A DNA stretch of 64,000 nucleotides from contig BPQB01000003.1 of the NCBI GenBank assembly GCA_019973155.2, positions 682,001 to 746,000 of the forward strand, written 5' to 3'. The notes under the pieces are model-generated. The model did no database searches. It was not told the DNA's origin and was given only the letters and a program-made list of their open reading frames with translations. The translations under genes were made by a program, and so were the position numbers. Positions 23,657 to 35,100 of this stretch are shown in pieces; positions within the stretch are counted from its first letter, which is position 1, and the number at the start of each line of letters is the position of its first letter. Source of the stretch: Phanerochaete sordida (Eukaryota > Basidiomycota > Agaricomycetes > Polyporales > Phanerochaetaceae).

Positions 23657-26002
23657 TTATACAGCGTTGCTAGTATCTATGGGAGCAGCCGTCTGGAAGA
23701 ACGGCTTCAACTGGTCGCACGTAACATACAGCCCGTCTTCCAGTTCCACGGCGGGTGCGTTCTCGAACACTGCGGGGCACTCGAAAGGAATGGTCGAGTC
23801 TTGGCTGGCTGCGGGAACGATGGGATCGACGTATGTCATCGTATCGGCAGAGGGGTCTTGTCCGGTCTCCCTCAGAGCGCCGTCGCCGCCGTCGCTGCGC
23901 TTTCTGCCCTTGCCAGCCGGAGAATTGGGCAGCGCAGCGCTTTGATCATAGAACCAGTACGGCTGGGTTTGATAATTGCTGTTGTGCTTCTGCAGGAAGG
24001 CGGCGTACTTTCCCTGAGGGTCACCGTACGCGGCGGCGACCGCGGCGACATGCGGGAAGATATCAGAGATGTCTTCGCCTTTGGGGTTGACGGACATCGT
24101 GTAATCAAGCGCCGTTTGTATCGTCGCCCCGTACTTCGACTTGGCCGTCCAAAAGTTTTGACCGAGTTGGTCCCCAAGCTTTGCGTTTGTCTAGAGGGCG
24201 AGCGTTAAGCATCCTTATTACTCGAAAACGCCACAGCATATACTCACGATCATCGCTTCCAGGTTGAAGCAGCGATAATGGAACGGACGGGTACGGACCG
24301 CTTCGAACGGCTGCTCGCCCGACTGCGATATCTGGTCCAAGAACTGGTTGCTAAAGTAATTCTGTAGAGTCGTCGTAGCGCCTTTGGTATCGCCCGTGAG
24401 GAACTTCGTTGCGGCCAGTTGGTTGATATAGAATGTCAGATGATTGCTGTACAGAAACATGAGTCGCTACTCGACCTCGACATGTTCCTTACTCACTTGG
24501 CTTTGGTCGCGACTTCTTTCCCAAGGTCGCTGTTCTGTAACCAAGAGACATAGCTCTGCGTCCAACTTGTCATGGCTTGTTCCCTGGCCGATGTCCAATC
24601 TGGGCTCTTCGTGCCTCGCATCAGCTGGATAGCGTTGACGACCCTGACCATTCCCCGAAGGTCAAGGATACCGGTATATGTGCCAATTTGGTGAGCCTTC
24701 CCAGGCCCGCGTACGAGCTGACCGAAGTTCACGTTGGGGTGCATGCCGGTGTTAGAAGACAGGAAAAAGGCGTCGATAATACTTGCGACGTTCTGAGAAT
24801 AGGCCCGGTTCTTCTGCAGTGCGTAAGCGATAGCGTTGAAGGAGACCGACTGCGACATGTCTTGTGCAGCGCTGGGGCCTACGAGCTCGTCGGTGTCTGG
24901 ATTAACCTTGCCATCGCGCACGACGTATGGGCAAGTCGTCCATGCTATTCGAAAACAAAACGGTCAACCGAGACCGATGTCCTTAACCAGCGATACTTAC
25001 TTGCGCTGGGAGCAAGGCTCTTGGTTGGAGACGGCGTGCAAGATGTCTTTTGAGCTTGAGTTTTCGCTGGCGCAGCAGCAGGAGCTTGAGTGCCTACGAC
25101 GCGATTCGAGGTAGATGTCGATCTCGCAGGAGGAAGAGGAGAGGCCGGTGGGGCTTCAGGCATCGCCGTGGGGAGGAGGGTTGGCACCGGAACTGCTTCG
25201 ACAGGATTATCTAGAGCAGGGACCTGTCTGCGAGCGTGCCTGAAGCCACCAACGTGCGAATGGCCGTCATAAGATGGGAATCGACGGACACGCCTCATGC
25301 GACGAGGGGAGCCGAAGGCAAGATCCACCCTAGTTCGTAACGGGTCGGAATCATAGACCAGGAAATTGACGTTGACGGTCTCCTCCCGAAGGTCGTCGAC
25401 GTTACTTGCTTCAGAAGCGTCCCCATCCGAACCATCGGGTTCTACAGGTGGATCTGAGTCTCCGGACCCGTCAGGGTCATCCCAACTACCAGAGTCGGAA
25501 TCAGGATCCGTCGAGTTGGGCGAAACGAAATGGGTTGAGCCCCTCGAGCACCAGTTGCAATCCGGCCAATGACTTCGACAAAAGCGTTAGTTACTTCCGT
25601 ATGTGCACTTCGTTCCTCAAGCTTACTATGGTGCCCAACTCAAATAGTCACGGGGGTCTCCGCTCGGAGGCTTGATGCCTTTCGTGGCGACGACTGAAAC
25701 ACCAATGAGCAAAGAGACGATACGCAGCTGACAGAGTTTCTTACTCCACGGGCCGTTCTTCGCTGTGCTAGCAGCTTTCGATTCAACGGTGTTCTGGGCA
25801 TTGATAGTCGGGCCATTTGTCTTTCCGCCAGATTGGCCGAGGACATAGTTGACGTTGACCCAGTCGTTGATATCGGCTGCGACGAAATCAGTATGAGCGT
25901 TGAGTGACAGAACGCGGTGCAGCGGAGACTCTCACCAGCGACGCCAAGGATCGAACTGAGAAGGAGAGAGGTCACCAGTACCCTCGCGGCCATGCTGGGC
26001 AT
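23657..26002 (-). CDS. Secreted alginate-lyase-family polysaccharide lyase (672 aa)
   Basis: Extracellular enzyme of the alginate lyase / chondroitin AC lyase superfamily (alpha-alpha barrel, Pfam Alginate_lyase type), likely cleaving uronic-acid polymers such as glucuronan. Exons (- strand): 26002-25936, 25876-25745, 25693-25627, 25572-25001, 24944-24497, 24446-24248, 24190-23657. Signal peptide MPSMAARVLVTSLLLSSILG. Family motifs in order: ATKGIKPPSGDPRDYLSWAP, YHWPDCNWC, TTCPYVVRDGKVNPD, SFNAIAYALQKNRAYSQN, FLSSNTGMHPNVNFGQLVRG, NNHLTFYINQLAATKFL, ETRYR-like VRTRPFHYRCFNLEAM and an N-rich C-terminal helix. Between NWC and TTCPYV sits an insertion of about 185 residues that is acidic, then Pro/Ala/Ser-rich. 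The C-terminal 70 residues look disordered. PL family number uncertain (PL5/PL38-like). Confidence 0.82.
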
Positions 26003-26629
26003 TCAGAAAGGCGAGCTGGCCAAAGACTAGCTTTGGAGAGCAGAACACTAGTGGTAAGAGGCAAGTGGGGCACCGGAGAGCTTCTCTGGTACCAGGTGGT
26101 AAGTCCCTCGCATTCCGAAAGGAAGGCTGACAGCGGCTGGAAGGATCCGCCCCTTGCGGCAGCGGCGACGAGCGTTCGTGAGGCTTGAGCCCCTAACACA
26201 GCTCGTGTGTGGCTGGCAACATATGCATTGTCAGCCTCCGCGGAAGAGTCTGTTGGCTAGCATAGTATTCCAACCGACACTGTAGGGCGTTGTTGAGTAC
26301 TCGAACAAAGCGGGCATACATACTATGCAGAGAAGAGCTCACAGAGTTCCAGCCTGACCTCGCATGCAGCTGAGTGCTCGGGCCATATACAATCAGTACA
26401 TGCGAGTTCCACCCGCGCACATAAGACTTGAGATCTTGAGAGTTATTCGTTAAAGGTGAACGAGCAGGCGGCTATTTCCCCGACGTCGGTGGCACCAATT
26501 TTGGAGATGGCGCTCCGGTCCAGGTTTTGGCGGCGTTTACAACATGATTGTGCTCTCTCTGCTCCCCGACGTTCCCTGCACTCTATTATCTCTCTCTTTA
26601 CTTGCGGCTCCCTGGAGGGCCTTCTCGCC
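26003..26629. other. Divergent intergenic region
   Basis: 627 bp between the lyase start (-) and the TFIIIA start (+). It carries CT-rich stretches around 26545-26600 that probably belong to the TFIIIA leader. No ORF is supported. Confidence 0.55.
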
Positions 26630-28317
26630 ATGCCCTTCTCTGCGTCATCCCTGGCGACGACCTCCGTAGTGCTCGGGAAGCGCAAAGCACGCCCGAGAGA
26701 ACCTGGGCTTTCCCTGCGCCTCGAATCATCCTCACTCTCTGGCGAGCCACGCACAGAGCCCGAGTGCGAGCCCGACGTAACGAATGGAGGCCTTAGTCTT
26801 GCCGTGGAGAAATCTCAACGAAGACCTCGGGAAAAACGCTTCAAGTGCAGCCATGAGGGGTGCACCAAAGCGTACACTAAACCATGTCGTCTTGCAGAAC
26901 ACGAGAGATCTCACACTGGAGATGTACGCTAGTACCTACGTTATCTGAATGCGGTCGCTGATTCAGCTGTGTAGCGTCCATTCACTTGTGGCACATGCGG
27001 CAAGAGCTACCTTCGGGAGACACACCTTCAAGCTCACGCTCGTTCGCATATTCCTGCCTCTGCCAGGCCTCTGTCCTGTGAACAGCCCGGCTGTGACAAA
27101 CGGTTCTGGACTGCACAGCACTTGCGCGTACATAGTGAGCTGCACAGAGGCGAGAAGCCATTCAAGGTGCGCCCTTCACACTTTCTTGCATTTTGTGGCG
27201 TCTTATCATTCTGTCCTTCAGTGTACAGAGCCTTCGTGCGAAGAAGCATTCTTAAAGCATCATCAGCTGCGAGAACATATATGCTCGGTGCATGCACCTC
27301 CCGGCACCAAGCCGTATCGTTGCAGCCATCCTGGCTGCGACAAATCCTTCACCACGAACCAGAAGCTCCGTGGGCACACAAAGACCCATGACGGTACGTC
27401 CTCAGAAGCATAGCCTATGTGCATCCTATTGATTACGTTCAATGCAGAGAAGAGGTATACTTGTGTCCACTCGGACTGTATTGCTAGCAACGGCAGTTTG
27501 CCTACGTTTTACTCGACTTGGACAGCTCTACAGCATCATATGCGCACCGACCACCCGCCAAAATGCCCTCATCCATCTTGCGGTGGCAAGGCTTTCAAGT
27601 CGCAAAATGGTCTGCGGGCGCACATGAAGCTGCACGAGCAGGCTGAAGTGGAGGACGCTATCGCGGTCGACTCAGATGCGGACAGCGACAGCAACGAGCC
27701 GCCAATCAAGAAGCGGAGAGGTGGCGAGATCGGCCGCGACTGGAAATGTGACATCGACGGATGTACCAAGGACTTCAAATCTGTGCGTTCGTTGATTTTC
27801 TTGTGTGTTCCAGCCACTCAGGGTCTATCAGAAAAAAGCACTGACGAATCACCGTAACGTCAACCACCTTGGTCGCCGCGACTTCATTTGCCACCACGAA
27901 TCATGTGGACGGGCCTTCGGCTACAAGCATCTTCTCCAGCGCCACCTCAGCAAGATACACAAGGCTGCTACGACTGACGAGGACATATCAGCTGATGATT
28001 CCGAGGCGGGTGGTGCTGCTCGCGAACCTCTACGTCCACAGGGCGTTCGCGTAGACGACATCACTGGAATGTCGTACGTGAAGCGTGCGCAGAAGCAGAT
28101 GTTGTCACTGCGCAGCCTCTGCTGCCCCTTCCCCGACCTGACAGGTCTTGCGCCAGGGGCCATCCAGGCAACGGGCAGTGGCAGACGGTGCGAGTATGTT
28201 TTCACTCGCGCCTACGATTTTAGGAGACACCTGTCCTCCGAACACGGCTTAAACGTAGAGAAAGAGGATGTGCACGCCTGGGTACAGTCTGCAAAGGAGG
28301 CAAGGCAATCTTTGTAG
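26630..28317 (+). CDS. TFIIIA: Transcription factor IIIA, 9-10 C2H2 zinc fingers (492 aa)
   Basis: 5S rRNA gene transcription factor for RNA polymerase III, nuclear. Exons 26630-26923, 26975-27166, 27222-27393, 27448-27782, 27832-28317. Nine C2H2 fingers are readable in order: CSHEGCTKAYTKPCRLAEHE, CGTCGKSYLRETHLQAH, CEQPGCDKRFWTAQHLRVH, CTEPSCEEAFLKHHQLREH, CSHPGCDKSFTTNQKLRGH, a longer sixth (CVHSDC with LQHHMRTDH), CPHPSCGGKAFKSQNGLRAH, CDIDGCTKDFKSKKALTNH and CHHESCGRAFGYKHLLQRH. An acidic spacer with an NLS (PPIKKRRGGE) separates fingers 7 and 8. A tenth, atypical finger near the C-terminus (CPFPD then CEYVFTRAYDFRRHLSSEH) is typical of fungal TFIIIA. Introns fall within or between fingers and all phases close. 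RPC5, another Pol III factor, lies 14 kb away. Confidence 0.9.
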
Positions 28318-28591
28318 AATGTCACCGATGTCGACTCAGTTCGGCTCATCAGATACCTCGAAGCCTGTATATGACCCCACCTTCGTAGTTTTTACAGTAA
28401 TGCGTAATTTATTGCACAATTATGTAGATAATATATGGATAGAGGTATTGCGTGGTATAACATGGTTGCGGCGATGATGAGGGTGGCGATGAGGAAGGTC
28501 CAGGGGCATGTCTAGCGTGCGTGCAATGAAATAAAGCAGGTATCACCAACAAGAGCAGCGAAAAGAACAGTGTCACCAAAGCGAAGCCGCT

Positions 28592-31500
28592 TTACGCGGA
28601 AGAAGATGACAGCGGAGAAATCCTGAGGACCCGGAATGCACCGTACCTCCTCTCGCAGAAATACACGTCGTCGTCCTTACGACCGAGGAAGAAGACCTCG
28701 TCGCGCGGGTGATCAGGGTCGGCGTCCGCTGAGCCCGAGAAGTCGTTCCGTCCAGGAGACTTGACGAGCGCAGTGCTCTGTTTCTTCGAATGGAAGCGGT
28801 GAGGTATTTTGGCTGGCAGTGCAGGGAGGGGCGAGCCGGTGGAAGATGAGGTAGGTGTCCCAATCTTCCACACGAACGAGCCACGACGGTTGACGCTCGC
28901 CGTGGGGGGATGGAAATGAGGGAAAAGGGTGCGCGACTGGTCCGCCGGAAGGAGAAGTGCGTCGCCGAAGTCAACGGCCTCGAGTCCACCTTGACGCATG
29001 GCAACAAGGATTGCCCGGTCCTGCACGTCGAAAGCTTCCAGTCGCTTCACGTCGCCGAGTCGGGGAGCACTTGACATGATGCTGCTAGTGTCATCATCAT
29101 CGTCCGCGCTCCACATGAACCTGCCCTTCAGAACAGAGCGGCCCCTCGCGTCGACAATGGTCGTGCTGTGACCGCCACGGGAAGAGAAGAAGAGTGCGGG
29201 CGGTCCAAAGTGTTTTGGCTGAGACAACAAGGATATCGGAGAAAGCAGAGGCTTGGAAGGATCGACTGGTGGTATCAACTGGGTCGGTATCGATGCCGCA
29301 GGCGGCGGTGACGGTGCCTTGAAGGGGTACATTGGGTCCACACATTGCAGCCGAAGGTCCTTCAGGACAACATACTCGGTGTCATCCTCTCGTCGAACTG
29401 GAAGATCGAGAGGGAGAAGACCCTCTTTGAACCACTGCTGCATGACAGCCGCAGTCCAAGGCCCTGAGGGTTGTCTTTAGTTTCGCAGTTCACCTAATTC
29501 TTCATTGGCGAGCTCACCATGTATGACGCCTTTGGGATCTCTATAGTACCACTGCGTCGGAGGCGCAGCAATTGGAGCGGGAAGTCCAGGAGGGGTGAAT
29601 TGCACCTGCGCGAGATCTTGCTCATCCGAGTCTGGCTCGAAGTCCTTCCTATAATCAAGGAAAGCAGGGTATGTCGGCGGTATGATGTACTCGTCAGCGA
29701 TAGTGGCCAAAGGAAAGTTGGGGGCGAATGTGAGTTGCTGGAACGTCGTGTAAGGACTGGTCTGCGCCGCTGCCAAGGTCGCGAGCTCATCAGCGTTAAC
29801 TGATGACATCGCTACGCTCCCCGTCTCTGCAGTCGCCGAGGCACCACCTTGCGTGTCTGCTGGATGTACGTTGCCGGGCATCGGGCTAGACAACGGTGTA
29901 ATCTCCGGATTCTCGCCATTGCCGTTTGGCGTAGGTGATGCGGGAGTCACGGAGACACCTATGGTGACATTCACGGCGGTGTCGTCTTCCCCAAGGGTAT
30001 TTTCAGTATCACCGGTCTCCGCAACCTGCTGGGTTTCTCGGAGCCGTCTTCGTGCAGCCCGGCGCTCCGCTCGCCCAATCCTGACCTCTCGAACACGTAC
30101 AGTCGCGGGCTCGAGGCCGAAGACGTTCTGGGAGAAAACTAGGAAGACTTCGACAAGGTCGTCGCCTTGGAGTTGAAGCTCCAGAGATCGCGGGGAGTCA
30201 GGTAAAATGAACGTGCGAGACAAGCCGAGCGCAGTGCGGTAGGTGCCGGCGAAGAGCTCAACCTTCTCTCCATTGTCACCGCAAAGAATGGCGAGGAAGC
30301 TGCGTTAATGGATGAGCGTGGCTCATGCACGGCACTAAGGGAAAATTACCTCTTTTTGGCAGTTTCAACGGCTTTAATCATGACCGAGCCCTTCGTTCCA
30401 GGGAGCTTGACGTACTCGAGCTTCGGCGCAGGAGCAGGAATGCTCACTGGAGTGGCCAGGCTTTTCCGACCGTCGCTTTCCATGGTTCTTGGGGATCCCG
30501 GTGCGTCGTCGGATCGTCTACCATGAAACGCGTTGGTAATGATTCGAGGGAGGAATCGGGATGCAGACGATGGGGCGTTCGGCGTCATGATGTGCGCCTG
30601 AGCACTGGCCGGTAGAGAACGGACACTTCCATCTCGCCCAGGAGCGGTGGACGGCCGAGGGAGGTTGCTGTCGGATGCAGGCTGCGGTATCGTGGCGAGT
30701 GCTCGTGTAGACTGAGATCGCGACAAAGTGCCAGGCTGGCGTTCTTGCATCTCTTGGGGAGGAGCAGGAGGCGGTTGACTGCTCCCTGACGTGACTGACG
30801 CGGCGTCGGTTTGAGAGGGCTGTGACAGTGTCGGCTGGAAGAAGCCGTCAAACACAGACCATCTTCTCCGCCGACGCACGGAGCTGTCCCCCATACTCCG
30901 TCGGGTGTTAGTGGAAAACGACTCCGATGTACGTGGACTTCCCAGCACATCCTCATCTCCACTGGCCACGTTGCTCAGCAGGATAGCGTCCTGTTCCTGT
31001 ATAGTACCAGGCGGGGCGACATCTGGCAGCCGGCTCTCCATGAGTGCTTCAGCCAAGCTTATACGCTCTTGGGTCGGTGTAGTAGGCGAGGATGGCGCAG
31101 GCTCGCCTTCCTCCTCGTCTTCATCCACTTCGATTGCTAAGTTGACTGGGCTACGGGTAGCGTCGGGACTAGTCGTTCGCCTCGTCGTGACAGCATTCGT
31201 GCTCGCTGGAGAAGTCATGAGAGTCTGGCGAAGTGTCAACAACGTCGGGGTTGGTGAAGGCGGGGCCGCGGTTGCAACCACGTTGCTCGGAGGATTGGCG
31301 CGAGTCAGGCTAAGGTCGAGGTTGGCAGGCCTCCGACGAGTTTGCGGCGAGGTCTGCGACCGTGGTACTTCTAGCCTGGTACCTGCAGTAGCAGGTGTCA
31401 CTGTCTGTGCACTGTTGGCCGTTGATAGCGCGCTCGTCCTTTCATCCAGAGCTTGGCTACCGCTCGGAGCTGCGACGGGGTCGATGGCCTCATCGTCACT

Positions 31501-32946
31501 GGAGCCCCAGTCCGCTTTCGCATCACGGAGAAGGAAGTTAGTCTCAGCGATGAGACTTCGATTGGCAGTACCGGCGAGCACGTCGTTGACTGAAGTCGTG
31601 CGAGCTCGGTTCATGTTCGGGTTTATCGGGACACTGGAATTACTTCTCGACCTTGAGCCCGCAGGACCACTGTACGCAGGAGGAGGGCCCGAAGGGACGG
31701 GCATCGGAGGTGTCTTTGGCCGCTTTACGGTGGTATGCCGTGACAAGGTCGAAGGTGAGGTAGAGCCAACCGAAACAGTAGCCCGACGATCCGGTTTGGC
31801 CTTCGAATTCGAGGGGAATGGCGGCAGTCCACGAGACGAGTCTTTACGGCTGGCTTGGCTCTTCTCGCGAATATCATGGCTAGCGATTAGGGCCCGCTTG
31901 AGCTCTTCCCGACGAGACTTCTCGCGCTCCCGCTTGACCTCCATGTCGATTCTCCACTCGACCGCGCGCCTGACCTCTTCCAGTGCATACACCCGGACTC
32001 CGTCTCTTCTGCCTGCAATAGCGACCAGGACACCGCGGTGTTCCATCACCACAACACTCTTGAACGGTACTCGTCTAATCAACGAGTAGGGTTGTGGCGC
32101 GGGAGGTGAGACTAGTGGTAGAACATCCAGACCTTGCGCATGACAGAGCAGCAAGTAATGAGGTTGCAAGAATGCACCGCTACATGGAGGGGAGCTGAAG
32201 TGAGAGGGTGAGAGGGGAACTGTGATGGGTGAAAGCGAAAGCCCCAGGTCGCTCAGGGAAGGAGCAGGCAATGATGGAGGCGGAGTTGAGGGACGTGATG
32301 GCATGGGGGACGATGCACGAGATGAGTCCTTCGGCGGCGGGGTAGACGCAGCCATCGCTTCACGGGGCGTCGAGGGCGGTGGGTGGTCTCGTCGATGGAT
32401 GAGGCTAGAGAAGAAGCCCGATATACGGTTTGATGCACGGGTCTGCGACGGTCAGCGCTGGGTCATCGCATCGTTGTACTAGTAACTCACATCCATGGTC
32501 GACCGGTGGCGGTTTCTTCGATCCAGCGAAGACGTGGCAGTCGGTGCCAGGCCCGACGATGGTGGTGCAGGGTACGACGAGCTCGCGCTACGTGAAGTCA
32601 TAGGTTCATTTAGGTTCGAGTGCTCAGTTACCTGCACCATTGGAAGACTTTGCACGCTGCTCGTGTCTACATCGCGAGCTTGCGCATCCTGGACAGTGGT
32701 CGGACTGGGCGCCGTCGGTGATGGAGACTCGACGACCTCGTGGGCCTTGTCCGTCGTCGTCGGCAGCTTGCTCGGCCGTATCGTGAGGTCTTCCTGACGG
32801 TTTGCCGTGTCGTCTCGCTCGTCTTCAGACTCTATGGTCTCATGCGCGCTCCACTGGTCGTCCTGCGTCGCGTGTGCACGAGAAGGGGGCGGGTCGAGGG
32901 TATCAGACGAGAGGCCAGCTGGTTGTCGAAGGAGAGGCAGGGACAT
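28592..32946 (-). CDS. Large CNH-like + GYF domain protein (1400 aa)
   Basis: Exons (- strand): 32946-32491, 32442-30350, 30299-29518, 29463-28592. An N-terminal disordered 200 residues leads to a citron-homology-like start (GAFLQPHYLLLCHAQGLDVL, MEHRGVLVAIAGRRDGVRVY). About 550 low-complexity residues follow. The CNH-like fold then resumes (GSVMIKAVETAKKSFLAIL, LQGDDLVEVFLVFSQNVFG). A GYF domain is next, spanning the last intron: QWYYRDPKGVIHGPWTAAV and MQQWFKEGLLPLDLPVRR, matching the W-Y-D-G-GP-W-F-G pattern of proline-rich-ligand-binding GYF domains. The C-terminus has LEAFDVQDRAILVAMRQGGL and DVYFCERRYGAFRVLRISPL. GYF domains act in RNA decay, splicing and translation; CNH domains in Rho/vesicle signalling. 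The combination is unusual. GYF call strong, CNH moderate, biological role unknown. Confidence 0.75.
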
Positions 32947-33401
32947 GATAGACTAGCCGGAAGATCCACTCGTGAAGGTCGTTAAATAATGAGAAAACCC
33001 GACGCTGCGAGCCAGGGAGCCGCGAAAGCAAAGCGAAGGCAAAACGGGGACTGAACGAGACCGTTGTTTTTGCCAGAGTCGTGGAGAGAGGCAGACGCAG
33101 AAGACGCGCTCAACTTGCCGAGACCGGAAGCGAAACGGTTCACAGGCGCGCGCGGCGTACACCGGTCCTCGACGCTGTGTTCGGCGACGGCAACGTATGC
33201 GAATGCAATCAAGAACGGGCAATGCACAAACCGACAGAGACGGCCGAATGCCATGGGTGACGTGCTGGACCAAATTGCTAGGTTCAAGACAATTTGTAGT
33301 CCGATAACGTACACAGTGAGCCAGATCACAACGACGATATAATACATGGTGCCCGAAATACAATCTCCCACAAGCGAGATAGGACTGGACGGGAGAAGGA
33401 C
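32947..33401. other. Intergenic between tandem minus-strand genes
   Basis: 455 bp holding the CNH-GYF promoter and the cyclin H 3' flank. A 129-codon open frame (33371-32982, -) encodes two hydrophobic segments, but it has no signature, no intron and sits in the promoter; I do not call it a gene. Confidence 0.5.
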
Positions 33402-34613
33402 TCACTCGTCATCGTCCTCGTCGTCATCTAAGTTCTGCGCAGCAAGCGTGCTTCCGAACGGATCACCATCCTCCATTGCCTTGCGCTGGAGCTCTGCTTT
33501 CCGCAGCCTCTTTTCCTCCGCCTTTCTCTGCTTCTCGGCAAGCTTCTTGTTATATGCGTTGGTTCCCGGGATTTTTTCAGGGTTCTTGCATAATCGGAGA
33601 CGTCGGTCGACTTCACGGACGGCCTCCACATCTGGTAGCGAGCCCTCCGTCAACACCATGGCTTTGACAGGTTCTAGGATGGCAGATATCCCGTCATCTG
33701 ATCCCTGGCCGGACTTCGACCGTAGCCACGCAGAAGCGAGGGCGGGCGACGCGATGAAAAGGCAAGCGAGCGCGATCTGCGACGGTGTGTAGATGAATTC
33801 GGCATCCGTGAGGCGAGACGCGCGGATATTCGTCAGGGCTCCGTCGTAGGCTTTGCTGAGGTCATCCAGAGGTATGTCTGGCAATGTCTGGCGAGTCCAT
33901 GCGTAAACAAATAGGTCAAAGAAAGGGGAGAGCATACCTGTATGTCGAGCCACAGTCCCCACAGTGCGCGATGCGCATGCCATACTGTGAAGTCGAATCC
34001 TAGACTTTGCGCCACAAGGAATTCGAGGTCGACGACGTCATTCGGAGCTGTCTTCGGTATTCGACTGGCATACGCGTCCAGAGCTATCGGATAATTGGTC
34101 GTCTTTGTGGCCAAGAAGACAACAGTGAGCCTGATCATCATGTAAGCGTAGCTCATTTTGAGAAGAATCCCTGTGCGCAAGCCATACATAACGCTTTTGG
34201 GATGCCAGTCCATGACTGTGTTTTTGAGGTAGAAGCGCTTCAAATACGACATTGCGGTGGCTTCCACCTCCTCGGGGAATCTAAAAATACCACATAGTTG
34301 TGGTATTTTCCCGAGGTAGAGCTTCACAAGCAGGTTCTCCTCCTCGGCACTTAAGAAGGAGACCTGGGTTGACGAACCTAGCTTATGGCTGCAAGTTAGC
34401 GAGCGCTTTGATATTGGGCCTGTCCTAGCTCACCTCGTTACTTTCGAATGCATCGCGGATGACTGAAACTGCTGCGATATTCAGCGAGTGTCGAGTCTCC
34501 GCCAATTGCTCTGGAGAGAACCGCCAGTGACGGAACTGTGTGCTGCCTTCGTACAGCGGAATTCTGGAGCTTTGCGGCGCGTCTTGACCGTTTATGGGAG
34601 CGTCTGCAGTCAT
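33402..34613 (-). CDS. CCL1: Cyclin H, TFIIH/CAK cyclin (369 aa)
   Basis: Cyclin partner of CDK7 in the CDK-activating kinase and TFIIH (yeast Ccl1, S. pombe mcs2). Exons (- strand): 34613-34434, 34381-33938, 33887-33402. The N-terminus STQFRHWRFSPEQLAETRHS is the cyclin H signature (Y-E-G-S-T-Q-x-R-x-W). The first cyclin fold has EEVEATAMSYLKRFYLKNTV, followed by MDWHPKSVMYGLRTGILLKM, VDLEFLVAQSLGFDFTVWHA and HRALWGLWLDIQ. The second fold includes IYTPSQIALACLFIASPALA. The C-terminus is a Lys/Arg/Glu-rich helix with an acidic tail. The acceptor of intron 1 is the AAG at 34382-34383, the only one keeping the frame. Exon 2 contains a striking inverted repeat (34270-34316). CDK11, another transcription CDK, is 28 kb upstream. 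Confidence 0.9.
34270..34316. repeat. Coding inverted repeat (hairpin) in cyclin H
   Basis: AAAATACCACA (34284-34294) and TGTGGTATTTT (34299-34309) are a perfect 11-bp inverted repeat with a 4-nt loop. CCTCGGG (34270-34276) pairs with CCCGAGG (34310-34316) across a 7-nt bulge. In total 18 bp can pair inside protein-coding sequence. Confidence 0.9.
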
Positions 34614-35100
34614 GACTACTGAGCGAATCCAGCGAAAAAAGCCGACTGGTGCAGTGTCCCAGACTGTTCGTGTCGCGATGGATGTTCACCTCAAGCAGCG
34701 CCGCGCCACGACGTGCCTCGCCCAGGCGCTTGAGCGGGGGTCGCGCGATCAAAGTCCTCAATCGGGAAGCGCCCAGGGCCTCAGTGTAATCAGACGCCGG
34801 ACGGTAGCGGACGGTGCCCGACGTGCAGCCACGATGCGACGATATCAATCCCGTCTCCAGGGACCAGGGGCTGCTGAGTTGTCTAGAATCCAGTTTCTGC
34901 CTCCGCATCTAGCTCGTCGCCACGCTGGCGAAGATGCGTTCGGCGCCCCTAGTTGATAAATTACCTCAGTCCCACAGTCGAGGGTCGTCTCAACATCAGG
35001 CCACCCCATGCTGTAGCATCGGTCTCGCGCCAACGATCCGACTCTCTGAACGGCACCACATTCTTTGTTCCCTGACTGCTCGTGACGGCTGGCCGCCACT
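34614..35100. other. Divergent intergenic region
   Basis: 487 bp between the cyclin H and GPI-protein start codons. Open frames on both strands here are GC-driven and have no features. Confidence 0.55.

Noticed and set aside
32982..33371. 129-codon minus frame with two hydrophobic segments
   Set aside because: Lies wholly in the promoter of the CNH-GYF gene; no family resemblance, and the opposite strand is equally open.
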